DNA of 64,000 nucleotides from Bacteroidota bacterium (GCA_016868455.1 VGGV01000004.1:79778-143777); one strand, 5' to 3'. Shown: positions 8,384 through 17,079, counted from the stretch's first letter. The notes: generated from the sequence alone by a model not told the origin. Numbers and translations are program-made.

Positions 8384-9595
8384 TTAAAAAGTAACAATAC
8401 CGGTAAACCGCCATTGAAGTATATCCTGTGCGGCGCTTTGCAAATAGCCAATATCGGTTTGCAGTTTCAGGTTATGACGGAAGAAATAATGGGAATAACC
8501 AAGCATATATTCATGCTGTCTGATCAGGTATTTACTTACTCTTTTATCAGGCTTGGTAAACCCATACCGGGCAGAAATTTCATTTGTTTTGGAAACAAGA
8601 TAACCGGTTTGCAGCATCAGCCCCGTGCCGCTGTACACAGCGTTTACCTTTGAGGGATTGGAAGGATTAATACTGATGCCATTATCTGAAACACGGCGGA
8701 AAAGCTCACCTGTCAGCGACCAGCCCTTTTTCTTCAGCATGAAATCGGCGCCATAATAATGAATATCTGCCCGCTGATTGTTGTAGAGATATTCACCCAG
8801 TTGTCCGGCTACCCGGCTGGTTTTATTATTGTAACTATAAACAAACCCTATTGAAAGTTTCAGATTATCTTCAAAAAAGAGGTCAGCTTCCACAAAATCA
8901 CCGTTGTTTTTAAACTCCCCAAAAGGAAGAATTTCTGATCTGAATGAATAACATAAGCCGGTTGACCTGTCAGAATTAATACGGCCTTCACCGGAACTGA
9001 TGGCTAATGTATTACTAAGTACTGTCTGTTTACCTACTTTATTGGTATTGGTTATCCAGAGACCCTTATCCCTGTCCAGTGTAAATAGTGCATTAGTGTT
9101 GGAACGGTCCACCATTTGCAGATTGCCGGAAGATGTTTGCCGCTGGCGGTTACCGGGCAGTTTGGTTTGCCCGAAGCCAAAGCGCCAGTGTTTGTTGGGC
9201 GCATAAAAAAGCATGGCATCCCGGAGAAAAAGATTATTGGCGACGGCAGAATTATCCGATGAAACATCCCGCTGGGAAAAACAAAGCTGGATGCGGTAAG
9301 AAAAACGCTTGCTGATGGCGCTTCCGGCGAAGTTTAACCGAAGGCGGCGGATGGAGAAATCAACCGAGTTATTATCATTATTATTCAGGTCAAATCTTGA
9401 TTCGGCCAGGCTTTGTATTCTTCCGCTAATACTCAATGAAAACGAACTGTCTGCTGAACTAAATGTGATAGGTCTGCCAAAACGGGCATCCAGGAAACCG
9501 TTGGCGGGGTTATACTGACTGCTGCCAATCTGCGGTGTAAGAATTAAAAAAAATGCAAAAAAAAATCCGGGGAAACGCTTTGGGAACCTGTCCAT
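8384..9595 (-). CDS. OprO/OprP-like outer membrane porin (phosphate-selective porin family)
   Basis: A 403-residue outer membrane beta-barrel with an N-terminal signal peptide ending near GSSQ. Alternating amphipathic strands run the whole length and it ends in an aromatic-rich strand closing with TGIVTF. Strand patterns such as ISGRIQSLAESRFD and FSIRRLRLNFAGSAI match the phosphate-selective porin O and P family (Porin_O_P). The phosphate link is supported by DUF47 and Pit genes just across the divergent intergenic region, though this family in Bacteroidota also covers porins of unknown selectivity. A 12-base perfect palindrome lies five bases upstream of the start codon. Confidence 0.8.
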   Translation of the reverse strand: MDRFPKRFPGFFFAFFLILTPQIGSSQYNPANGFLDARFGRPITFSSADSSFSLSISGRIQSLAESRFDLNNNDNNSVDFSIRRLRLNFAGSAISKRFSYRIQLCFSQRDVSSDNSAVANNLFLRDAMLFYAPNKHWRFGFGQTKLPGNRQRQTSSGNLQMVDRSNTNALFTLDRDKGLWITNTNKVGKQTVLSNTLAISSGEGRINSDRSTGLCYSFRSEILPFGEFKNNGDFVEADLFFEDNLKLSIGFVYSYNNKTSRVAGQLGEYLYNNQRADIHYYGADFMLKKKGWSLTGELFRRVSDNGISINPSNPSKVNAVYSGTGLMLQTGYLVSKTNEISARYGFTKPDKRVSKYLIRQHEYMLGYSHYFFRHNLKLQTDIGYLQSAAQDILQWRFTGIVTF

Positions 9596-9600
9596 GAGTT

Positions 9601-9612
9601 CGTTTTAAAACG
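9601..9612. promoter_or_regulatory. Perfect palindrome CGTTTTAAAACG before the porin start
   Basis: A 12-base perfect inverted repeat directly upstream of the porin start codon, in the 176-base divergent region between porin and DUF47 genes. It could be an operator or a leader element; a short AT-rich palindrome can also arise by chance. Confidence 0.3.
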
Positions 9613-9771
9613 GCCGCAATATAATTTCTTTATTATTGAATCATTACCCTAATTTTATTTCTAATATTAAATAATTATGAAGTCTCCGGACCCCTGCAAC
9701 CCTGAACCCCTTACCCGGTATTTTCGCAACTACTCCGGCCCACTATATGACCGGAGCCAAAAACAACTATT

Positions 9772-10419
9772 ATGGCACTTAACTCCTTCCTGAAGATTTT
9801 TATGCCGAAGAACAGAATCTTTTATGAGCTGTTTGAAAAAGTGGCCGAAAATGTGGCTAAAATGGGCTCCTTGTTGCGGAATGTGGTAGGAGAGGCTGAC
9901 TTTGACAAAAGAGGGGCGCTGATTGTACAAATTGAAGACCTGGAACATGCCAATGATGAACTGACACATAATATTTTCACCGAACTTGGACGCAACTTCA
10001 TCACCCCTTTTGACCGCGAGGATATTCATTACCTCGCCACTTCGCTGGACGATGTGGCTGATTACATTTATGCTGCCGCCAAAAAAATCAACTTTTATAA
10101 AGTTAATCCCAATGATCCCGGAATGCACAAATTCTCCGAACTGATAGAGGAGGGCACCAAACAGGTAAAACTGGCAGTGGGTGAGCTGCGCAACATGAAA
10201 AACATGCGGAACATTACCGAGGCGCTGGTTAAAATCAACAGCATCGAAAACCAGGGGGATGATATGCTGGATTTCAGTATTGACCGCCTTTTTAATACCG
10301 AGTCCGATGCCAAAGAGGTAATCAAAAAAAGGGATATTTATCAGGTAATGGAAATTGTTACCGATAAATGCGAAGATGTGAGCAATGTGATAGAATCCAT
10401 TATTATCAAATACGCCTGA
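9772..10419 (+). CDS. DUF47 / PhoU-like phosphate transport accessory protein
   Basis: A 215-residue cytoplasmic helical-bundle protein of the DUF47 family (PhoU-related). Members are usually encoded directly next to Pit-type phosphate transporters and are thought to control their activity. The helices carry the expected acidic metal-binding positions (for example ERED-like FDREDIHYLATSLDDVADYIY and the later KCEDVSNVIE). The gene lies 53 bases upstream of the Pit gene and is surely its partner. A small hairpin (CTCCGG 9733-9738 with CCGGAG 9751-9756) sits in the leader. Confidence 0.9.
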   Translation: MALNSFLKIFMPKNRIFYELFEKVAENVAKMGSLLRNVVGEADFDKRGALIVQIEDLEHANDELTHNIFTELGRNFITPFDREDIHYLATSLDDVADYIYAAAKKINFYKVNPNDPGMHKFSELIEEGTKQVKLAVGELRNMKNMRNITEALVKINSIENQGDDMLDFSIDRLFNTESDAKEVIKKRDIYQVMEIVTDKCEDVSNVIESIIIKYA

Positions 10420-10472
10420 TGGATTAACATGAAGTATTTTAATTCACCTGCTCCAGAACAAATTACCGCTGT

Positions 10473-12188
10473 ATGACCACTTTAGTTATCGCCATCATCA
10501 TCCTGGCCCTTGCTTTTGATTATATCAACGGATTTCATGATGCCGCCAATTCCATTGCCACCATTGTTTCCACCAAAGTGCTTACGCCGGTGCAGGCGGT
10601 GCTGTGGGCGGCCCTGTTCAATTTTGCAGCTTATTGGATCTTCCAGGACCATGCAGTAGCCAATACGATCAGCAAAACGGTGAACAAAGAATTCATTACC
10701 CTACCCGTTATTCTTTCAGGTCTTATCGCAGCCATCATCTGGAACCTGCTTACCTGGTGGTATGGCATTCCGTCTTCTTCCTCTCACACACTGATCGGCG
10801 GTTTTGCAGGCGCCGCCATCTGCCATGCATTGATGACACGGGGCTGGGGCCTTTCCTGGAATCAAATCGTAGAAAGCCAGATCATCGTCAAAACCATTCT
10901 TTTTATTTTTCTCGCCCCGCTGATAGGTATGGTGGTATCCATTTTTATCACTATCGTTACCGTAATGAAAAATGTATGGATACGCCTCGGCATTATTGCA
11001 GCAGCCACTGTCATTACCTTCTTTCTGTTCGACCGGTTTGAATACAGCAAGATGAATACAGGGCTTCAGAAATTTTTAAAAATTGATAAGTACAATAAAG
11101 ACATTTCAGCAGCGGAAGAAAAATTAAAAGCCAAACCCGCAGACAGCACTGCGCTGGCAGAGCTTTCATTGGCCAGAAACAAACTGGAGAAGGCAACCAC
11201 CACCTACAAAAATATCAGGCCGATGATTGCTGATTATGACAGGCTGGGGGCATCTGCTATTGCCAAAAAAACCTATGAAGAAGGCTGGCTGAAAGATATT
11301 GAAGTTAGCCGGCTCAAAGATGATGTCCGCAATGCCAATGATTACCTCATTCTTGAAGCGCAGTCTGTACAGGATAAGGCAAAAAAAGAAGAAGCCGGGA
11401 AAGCCAAACAACTGACGGAAGACTACAAAGCGCCCCTTCAGCTTTATTTAGACGGGAAGATTTCAGCTGACAGCGCCTTTGCGTCCGTACAGCGTATTTA
11501 TCCTATAAAAGAACAAAATGCTGAGAAGGTGAAAAATAAAATAGCAACCTTCAGCGTAGAAAAAACATTTAAAAAAGATATTCTGAAATCAGACAACCGG
11601 ATCTTCGCCTGGGGCATTGTTGGAATGTCCGTCTTCTTCTGCCTGGTATACCTGTATTCTGAAAAATTTAAAAATCCCACTGCCCGCAGTCTGAGCATGA
11701 TGTTCAAAAGACTCCAGTTGTTCAGTTCCGCAGCGTTCAGCATCGGGCATGGCGGCAATGATGCGCAGAAAGTAATGGGTATTATCGGGGCAGCCCTTAT
11801 CGCCAGCGGCGCCATACAGGACTTCAGCCACCTGCCCAACTGGGTGCCCATCGCCTGTTATCTGGCCATTGGCCTTGGCACCATGAGCGGGGGCTGGAAA
11901 ATTGTAAAAACAATGGGAACAAAGATTACCAAAGTAACGCCGCTGGAAGGTGTGGCGGCGGAGACAGCGGGCGCCTATACATTATTCTTTACCGGGCAAA
12001 TGGGAATCCCGGTATCCACCACCCATACCATTACCGGGAGCATCATTGGTGTTGGCGCTACCAAGCGATTATCTGCGGTGCGTTGGGGAGTGACGGTAAA
12101 CCTGCTCTGGGCCTGGATATTAACCATCCCGGTAAGCGGATTGCTGGCGGCAGGTGTTTATTACATTGTTCTGTTTTTCAATCGTTGA
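10473..12188 (+). CDS. pitA: Inorganic phosphate transporter, Pit family
   Basis: Cation-coupled low-affinity phosphate permease of 571 residues. The two inverted PHO4 signature regions are clear: FDYINGFHDAANSIAT near residue 20 and GHGGNDAQKVMG near 428, each with the paired GIPSSSSHTLIGG and GIPVSTTHTITGS motifs. Between the halves (about 195-380) there is a long hydrophilic, lysine- and alanine-rich insert predicted to be helical, which makes the protein longer than E. coli PitA (about 500). It is co-transcribed with the DUF47 gene and followed by a terminator hairpin at 12209-12240. Confidence 0.93.
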   Translation: MTTLVIAIIILALAFDYINGFHDAANSIATIVSTKVLTPVQAVLWAALFNFAAYWIFQDHAVANTISKTVNKEFITLPVILSGLIAAIIWNLLTWWYGIPSSSSHTLIGGFAGAAICHALMTRGWGLSWNQIVESQIIVKTILFIFLAPLIGMVVSIFITIVTVMKNVWIRLGIIAAATVITFFLFDRFEYSKMNTGLQKFLKIDKYNKDISAAEEKLKAKPADSTALAELSLARNKLEKATTTYKNIRPMIADYDRLGASAIAKKTYEEGWLKDIEVSRLKDDVRNANDYLILEAQSVQDKAKKEEAGKAKQLTEDYKAPLQLYLDGKISADSAFASVQRIYPIKEQNAEKVKNKIATFSVEKTFKKDILKSDNRIFAWGIVGMSVFFCLVYLYSEKFKNPTARSLSMMFKRLQLFSSAAFSIGHGGNDAQKVMGIIGAALIASGAIQDFSHLPNWVPIACYLAIGLGTMSGGWKIVKTMGTKITKVTPLEGVAAETAGAYTLFFTGQMGIPVSTTHTITGSIIGVGATKRLSAVRWGVTVNLLWAWILTIPVSGLLAAGVYYIVLFFNR

Positions 12189-12208
12189 CTTTGGTTTCAT
12201 TCTATTGA

Positions 12209-12240
12209 TAAAAAATCCGGACTTTTGTCAGGATTTTTTA
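12209..12240 (+). terminator. Hairpin between pit and galE that touches the galE start codon
   Basis: Arms TAAAAAATCC (12209-12218) and GGATTTTTTA (12231-12240) pair perfectly over 10 bases with a 12-base loop and a U-tract in the right arm, so it looks like the pit terminator. The last base of the right arm is the A of the galE ATG. Confidence 0.65.
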
Positions 12241-13295
12241 TGAGTAAGATACTTGTAACAGGCGGCTGCGGTTATATAGGTTCGCATACCCTGGTTGATT
12301 TGATCGAAAACGGTTACGATGTTATTTCGGTGGACAATAACTCCCGTTCCAATCCCGTCATCCTGAAAGGCATTGAACAGATAACCGGGCGAAAGATAAA
12401 GAACTACAAAGTTGACCTCTGCAATTTCGATGACACCTTTGCCATTTTCCAGGAAAATGATGATATCAGCGGCGTTATTCATTTTGCTGCATATAAGGCA
12501 GTGGGGGAATCGGTGGAGAACCCACTGATGTATTTTGAAAACAACCTGGGTTCCCTCATCAACCTGCTGAAATGTGTACAGGAATTTGAAATACCCCATT
12601 TCGTCTTTTCATCTTCCTGCACGGTATACGGCGAGCCTGAGAATGTTCCTGTAACAGAAAAGACTCCTCTGAAACCAGCGCAATCCCCGTATGGCGCCAC
12701 CAAGCAAATGGGAGAACAAATTGTACGGGAATTTGTAAAAAGTTCAAAGACCGATGCCATAATACTAAGATACTTTAACCCGGCCGGGGCACATCCGTCG
12801 GCCGCTATTGGTGAAATGCCGTTGGGCAAACCTGAAAATCTTATTCCGGCCATTACCCAAACGGCAGCTGGCCGGCTTCCCAAAATGTTTGTTTACGGTA
12901 CGGATTATTCCACCCGTGATGGTTCCTGTATCCGGGATTATATCCATGTTTGTGATATCGCAACTGCACACATGCTGGCGCTTCAGTTTCTCGAAAAAGA
13001 AAAGAACAGGTCTGCCTGTGAAATATTTAACTTGGGTAGCGGCAAAGGCATTTCTGTGCTGGAGGCTATTGATGCTTTTGAAAAAATGAGTAATGTAAAC
13101 CTGGATTACGAAAAAGCGGGTCGTCGCCCCGGGGATGTGGCAGCCATATATGCCAATAATGATCTGGCAAAAGAAATGCTTGGATGGTCTGTCCGTTTCT
13201 CTCTTGATGATATTATGACAACCGCCTGGAAATGGGAAAAGCGGCTTAAAGCTGACGAAACGGTTTTTGGAAGCCAGCCCGGCTATCTGAACTAA
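12240..13295 (+). CDS. galE: UDP-glucose 4-epimerase
   Basis: NAD-dependent epimerase of the short-chain dehydrogenase family interconverting UDP-glucose and UDP-galactose. The nucleotide-binding GGCGYIGSH is at the N-terminus. The catalytic SSSCTVYG serine region and the YGATK tyrosine/lysine motif are present, followed by RYFNPAGA. Length is 351 residues from the ATG at 12240; a TTG 15 bases upstream would add MSGFF, which falls inside the terminator hairpin and is less likely. The gene starts at the foot of the hairpin shared with pit, and the next gene begins 56 bases after it with its own promoter. Confidence 0.95.
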   Translation: MSKILVTGGCGYIGSHTLVDLIENGYDVISVDNNSRSNPVILKGIEQITGRKIKNYKVDLCNFDDTFAIFQENDDISGVIHFAAYKAVGESVENPLMYFENNLGSLINLLKCVQEFEIPHFVFSSSCTVYGEPENVPVTEKTPLKPAQSPYGATKQMGEQIVREFVKSSKTDAIILRYFNPAGAHPSAAIGEMPLGKPENLIPAITQTAAGRLPKMFVYGTDYSTRDGSCIRDYIHVCDIATAHMLALQFLEKEKNRSACEIFNLGSGKGISVLEAIDAFEKMSNVNLDYEKAGRRPGDVAAIYANNDLAKEMLGWSVRFSLDDIMTTAWKWEKRLKADETVFGSQPGYLN

Positions 13296-13323
13296 TATCT
13301 ATTGCCTATTCATCACCGAACCT

Positions 13324-13331
13324 TACTTTTG
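13324..13331 (+). promoter_or_regulatory. Promoter of the transketolase gene (TTG, 19 bases, TACTTTTG)
   Basis: A -33 TTG at 13302-13304 is separated by 19 bases from the -7 box TACTTTTG at 13324-13331, giving a full Bacteroidota-type promoter 20 bases before the ATG at 13352. Confidence 0.55.
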
Positions 13332-13351
13332 CCCCACCCAAAATATCCCCC

Positions 13352-14317
13352 ATGTTATTAAAGGAAATTCAGTCAACCGGCAGCAAGGATACCCGCAGCG
13401 GTTTTGGCGATGGCATTGTGGAAGCGGCAAGAAAAAACTCAAATATAGTGGCATTGTCTGCAGACCTGGCCGGCTCATTAAAACTCAACCAGTTCATAAA
13501 GGAATTTCCTGAACGTTTTTTTCAATGTGGTATTGCAGAAGCAAACATGATGGGCATAGCAGCGGGATTAACCATCGGAGGTAAAATTCCTTACACAACA
13601 ACCTTTGCTAATTTTTCAACCGGCAGGGTGTATGACCAAATACGGCAATCCATCGCTTACAGTGAAAAGAATGTAAAGATCTGCGCTTCACATGCGGGTA
13701 TTACATTGGGTGAAGATGGTGCGACACACCAAATACTGGAGGACATGGGACTGATGAAAATGCTTCCGGGCATGACGGTCATTGTTCCCTGTGATTACAA
13801 TCAAACTAAAGCCGCCACTAAGGCTATTGCAGATTATCAGGGCCCGGTATACCTCCGTTTTGGCCGCCCGGCATGGCCCATCTTTACTAAAGAAGAAGAT
13901 TTTATCGTGGGCAAAGCACAGGTATTTTCAGAAGGAACCGATGTATCCATTTTTGCCTGCGGGCATCTGGTGTGGAATGCCATACAGGCGGGGGCTGCTT
14001 TGCAGGAAAAAGGTATCAGCGTGGAAGTGATAAACATTCACACTATAAAGCCTTTGGATGAGGAAGCTGTAATTAAATCTCTTCGCAAAACCAAATGCGC
14101 CGTTACGGCCGAGGAGCATAATGTTATTGGTGGTTTAGGCGATGCCATTGCGCAGGTTGCTGCTAAAAATTTTCCCGTACCGGTTGAATATGTAGGTACA
14201 AAAGATACTTTTGGCGAAAGCGGAACTCCGGCGCAACTGCTGAAAAAGTACGGACTTGATGTGCCGGATATTGTGGCTGCAACAGAGAAAGTGATCGCCA
14301 GGAAAAAAAATGGTTAA
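13352..14317 (+). CDS. Transketolase, C-terminal subunit
   Basis: A 321-residue protein equal to the C-terminal half of transketolase: the pyrimidine-binding domain with the TPP-activating glutamate in CGIAEANMMG, followed by the C-terminal domain. Transketolase moves two-carbon units between sugar phosphates in the pentose phosphate pathway. In split form the N-terminal TPP-pyrophosphate-binding subunit is normally a neighbouring gene, but galE lies upstream and a sigma factor downstream. The gene is intact, so the partner must be elsewhere in the genome, or this protein serves another two-subunit enzyme. Confidence 0.92.
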   Translation: MLLKEIQSTGSKDTRSGFGDGIVEAARKNSNIVALSADLAGSLKLNQFIKEFPERFFQCGIAEANMMGIAAGLTIGGKIPYTTTFANFSTGRVYDQIRQSIAYSEKNVKICASHAGITLGEDGATHQILEDMGLMKMLPGMTVIVPCDYNQTKAATKAIADYQGPVYLRFGRPAWPIFTKEEDFIVGKAQVFSEGTDVSIFACGHLVWNAIQAGAALQEKGISVEVINIHTIKPLDEEAVIKSLRKTKCAVTAEEHNVIGGLGDAIAQVAAKNFPVPVEYVGTKDTFGESGTPAQLLKKYGLDVPDIVAATEKVIARKKNG

Positions 14318-14339
14318 CAGATTGTTTCAAACGAATCAG

Positions 14340-14372
14340 GCAGGTTTTTTTAAAAATGAGCCTGCTTTTATA
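14340..14372 (+). terminator. Weak terminator after the transketolase gene
   Basis: GCAGG (14340-14344) pairs with CCTGC (14361-14365), with T-rich and A-rich inner segments extending the stem, and a run of T follows. The stem is imperfect. Confidence 0.4.
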
Positions 14373-14441
14373 TTTTAAGTAGAATTACGATTTAAACAAA
14401 TCCATTTGCCAATATTCTAACCGGATCAAAGCCCCTGACTA

Positions 14442-14996
14442 ATGTCCCTGACCACGACCAGCGATAGTGAATTGCTTGTTCAGTTCCGTAACCCGCTTAC
14501 GAAAGAGAAAGCCTACACCAGCCTCATCCGTAAATACCAGAAAAAACTTTACTGGCATATCCGCCGCATGGTGGTGGAGCATGAAGATGCCAATGATGTG
14601 CTCCAGAATGTGCTCATCCGGGTATGGAACGGGCTGGAAAATTTCCGGGAAGACAGCCAGCTTTACACCTGGCTTTACCGGATTGCCACCAATGAATGCC
14701 TTACCTACCTGGAACAGCAGAAAAAAAGGACCGCCGTAAGCCTCAGCGATGTGGAAAGCGGCCTGAGCAATAAAATAAAGGCCGACAAACATTTTGACGC
14801 TAAGCGGCTGGAATGGAAATTGCAACTGGCCATACAGCAACTTCCTGAAAAACAGCGGGTTGTTTTTACACTCCGGTATTATGATGAGATGCCCTATGAA
14901 GAGATGAGCCGGGTACTGGAAACCAGTGAAGGGGCCCTGAAAGCCAGCTATCACCACGCCGTTAAAAAAATTGAGGATTATATGCTAAATCATTAA
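14442..14996 (+). CDS. ECF-family RNA polymerase sigma factor (cassette 1)
   Basis: A 184-residue sigma-70 family protein of the extracytoplasmic-function type. Region 2 (about 25-95) contains the DVLQNVLIRVW and TWLYRIATNECL segments that bind core polymerase and the -10 element; region 4 (about 120-180) contains LPEKQRVVFTLRYYDEMPYEEMSRVL and the recognition helix. It is followed after 36 bases by a membrane protein with repeated motifs and then by a small periplasmic protein, the layout of a sigma/anti-sigma operon. The same arrangement recurs at 62485-63909. Confidence 0.93.
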   Translation: MSLTTTSDSELLVQFRNPLTKEKAYTSLIRKYQKKLYWHIRRMVVEHEDANDVLQNVLIRVWNGLENFREDSQLYTWLYRIATNECLTYLEQQKKRTAVSLSDVESGLSNKIKADKHFDAKRLEWKLQLAIQQLPEKQRVVFTLRYYDEMPYEEMSRVLETSEGALKASYHHAVKKIEDYMLNH

Positions 14997-15032
14997 ACTT
15001 TGGAGGGATGAACCAATCTTATAATAGCTAAA

Positions 15033-15800
15033 ATGACACAGAGAGACAACATATTACAGGAGTTGAATGAACTTGGAAGCCAGTTGAGCAACAGCATTCC
15101 CCAAAATACCTACTCCGTTCCGGCCGGATATTTTGAGGGGCTTGTAACGCAGGTGCTGAACAGGATCAGGGCGATGGAAGCTGCCAATGCCGCTGAGGAG
15201 TTGTCTTATTTATCACCGCTGCTCAGCAGCATATCCAGGCAAATGCCTTATACCGTACCTGCCGGTTATTTTGAAAGTTTAAACGCAAACATTAAGTATG
15301 CGGTAACCAGCACAGGTAAAACTGCACAGCAGGAAACGGAAAGCATCGCACCTTTACTGGCCGGCCTGAAAAAAGAAAATCCGTACAGCGTACCCCCCGG
15401 ATATTTTGAAAACCTGGCCGGTAATATTGCAGCCAAAGAAAGCAGAACAGAGGCAAAAGTTATTTCCATTACCCGCCGCAGCTGGCTTCGCTATGCGGCA
15501 GCGGCTGTAGTAGCCGGAATTATTTTTATGACCGGATTTTTACTTAGCAAAGGCAGTGGTGAACCAGAAACCGGGGGCAGGGCATTGGCCAATGTTTCAA
15601 AGGATGTAAAGAAACTGAATGATACACAGAAAGCGGAGCTGATCGATTTCCTTGATATCAATGGCACTGAAACAGCCCAGATCAGCACCGACAATAAATC
15701 AAAAGAGATACAACAACTGCTGAGTGAGATTTCTGATGAAGAGTTGAGGGATTTCCAGGAACAATCAGAAGACGTTGAAGATGTTTTAATAACAAACTAA
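15033..15800 (+). CDS. Putative anti-sigma factor with three PYxVPxGYFExL repeats and one membrane helix
   Basis: A 255-residue protein with three tandem ~45-residue units at the N-terminus. Each ends in a Y-[ST]-V-P-x-G-Y-F-E core (residues 27-35, 73-81, 118-126) preceded by a short LLxxI helix. A single transmembrane helix follows at about 152-173, then a periplasmic tail rich in acidic residues. The N-terminus is therefore cytoplasmic, where an anti-sigma domain would sit. The position directly behind an ECF sigma gene supports this role, but there is no zinc-binding HxxxCxxC motif, so it is not a classical ZAS anti-sigma factor. The protein encoded at 62958-63293 carries one related motif. 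Confidence 0.75.
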   Translation: MTQRDNILQELNELGSQLSNSIPQNTYSVPAGYFEGLVTQVLNRIRAMEAANAAEELSYLSPLLSSISRQMPYTVPAGYFESLNANIKYAVTSTGKTAQQETESIAPLLAGLKKENPYSVPPGYFENLAGNIAAKESRTEAKVISITRRSWLRYAAAAVVAGIIFMTGFLLSKGSGEPETGGRALANVSKDVKKLNDTQKAELIDFLDINGTETAQISTDNKSKEIQQLLSEISDEELRDFQEQSEDVEDVLITN

Positions 15801-15811
15801 GCAGGCAGAAA

Positions 15812-16246
15812 ATGAAAAAGTGGTTAATCATATCGCTGTTGATAATCGCCCCGGGTGTTACGGTAATGGCGCAGAACGACAATGAAGGGCCTGCACCGCA
15901 GGAAAACAAGATCAGGGAGCGGATGCAGGAGTATATACAAAAAAGGCTGAATCTTAATCGCAGTGAAGCCGAAAAGTTCACACCGGTATTTATCCGGTAC
16001 TTCCGCGAATTTGCACAAACCCACCGTACTTATCGTGGCGACAGGCTTGTTCTTCAGCAGAAAATTATTGATCTCAGGTTACGTTACAGGACAGAATTTC
16101 GCCAGATCATGGATGAGCAAAGGGCTAACCAGGTGTTTAAGCATGAAGATGATTTTCGCCGGGAAGCCATACAGATTATCCGGGAAAACAGGAGAGACAG
16201 GATAGAGGGCAAACCCCTCCGCCGGAACCGCTCCATGCTGCAATAA
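15812..16246 (+). CDS. Small periplasmic helical protein of an ECF cassette (Spy/CpxP-like)
   Basis: A 144-residue protein with a signal peptide (cleavage near VMAQ) and a highly charged, helical mature region containing LNLNRSEAEKFTPVFIRYFREF, which resembles the LTxxQ-type helix of Spy/CpxP periplasmic stress proteins. It starts 11 bases after the putative anti-sigma gene and is clearly in the same operon. A sensing or chaperone function in the envelope is inferred from size, charge and position; no direct family match can be shown by eye. Confidence 0.7.
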   Translation: MKKWLIISLLIIAPGVTVMAQNDNEGPAPQENKIRERMQEYIQKRLNLNRSEAEKFTPVFIRYFREFAQTHRTYRGDRLVLQQKIIDLRLRYRTEFRQIMDEQRANQVFKHEDDFRREAIQIIRENRRDRIEGKPLRRNRSMLQ

Positions 16247-16287
16247 ATAAACAAATTTAATATTGGTGTTTTTCATAGATTGGTAAG

Positions 16288-16314
16288 ACCGGCTGACAAC
16301 AGGCCGGTTTTATT
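16288..16314. terminator. Convergent terminator between cassette 1 and the MBL gene
   Basis: ACCGGC (16288-16293) pairs with GCCGGT (16303-16308), loop of nine bases, flanked by A-rich and T-rich sequence that can serve both directions. It overlaps the end of the MBL hydrolase gene at 16310. Confidence 0.55.
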
Positions 16315-17056
16315 TTTTGCTAAAATCCCAAACCGGGTTTTTCACATCATGATAAAACAGAAAAACCCAGTTTTCTGTTCTCCCCTTCTTCCACCATTGC
16401 TGCCGTAACTCCATTGCCTTTGGGCCGTCAAAATCATACTTGGCCACAAAGCGATGCTTCATCTGTTGCAGTTGAGGTGCGTCATCACCGCCAAAGAAGA
16501 TGGTTTGTTCATCTTCTTTTATCAGGAATACCTGGTGAAAGGGTGAATGGGCGCCGGTAACAGCAAATTCAATATAGTCATCAATTATTCCGCCTTCATC
16601 CAGTAATTCCACCCGGCTATTGTTGCGCAGGCATACCAATTCTCCGGTAACAAATGAAGGGAATCCTTTTTCAAAGGCAAAAGCCAGTTCGCTGCGTTGC
16701 ACATAATATTTTGCGTTGGGCAGGGAAAGACGGTAACCTAAACCCTCTCTTTCCACGCCAACACCGCCTGCATGATCTTTGTGCAGGTGCGACAGCAGTA
16801 CTTTAGTAACCTCTGACGGATTAATACCTGCATTCATCAGGTTTTGATGAAGCTGAAGCGTCCCGTTTTTTTCAAACCCGAGTCCTGTATCAAGCAGTAA
16901 AATATCTTTTGAAGTAACCACAACAAAAGGCTGTATCTCCACCAGCAGGCTGCCGGCAGGCCGTTCTTTCAAATCATGAGATCCCTCATCAAATGGAACA
17001 AAGAGTTTTGTTTTATCAATAGTGAAAGTGCCTTCTGACAATGGAATAATCCGCAT
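16310..17056 (-). CDS. MBL-fold metallo-hydrolase
   Basis: A 248-residue metallo-beta-lactamase-fold hydrolase. The metal-binding motif HLHKDH gives H90, H92, D94 and H95, and later ligands are likely in TGAHSPFH and GGDDAPQ. It has no signal peptide, so it is cytoplasmic. The family includes lactonases, glyoxalase II and many orphan hydrolases; the substrate cannot be assigned. It follows rodA on the same strand but has its own -7 box upstream and a repeat element in between, so it may be expressed separately. Confidence 0.88.
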   Translation of the reverse strand: MRIIPLSEGTFTIDKTKLFVPFDEGSHDLKERPAGSLLVEIQPFVVVTSKDILLLDTGLGFEKNGTLQLHQNLMNAGINPSEVTKVLLSHLHKDHAGGVGVEREGLGYRLSLPNAKYYVQRSELAFAFEKGFPSFVTGELVCLRNNSRVELLDEGGIIDDYIEFAVTGAHSPFHQVFLIKEDEQTIFFGGDDAPQLQQMKHRFVAKYDFDGPKAMELRQQWWKKGRTENWVFLFYHDVKNPVWDFSKK

Positions 17057-17079
17057 ATTTCCGGGATTAAATGAGATTG

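Noticed and set aside
9733..9756. CTCCGG/CCGGAG inverted repeat in the DUF47 leader as a PhoB-type box
   Set aside because: It is only six bases per arm with a 12-base loop, not a direct repeat as in known Pho boxes, and I saw no second copy upstream of the porin.
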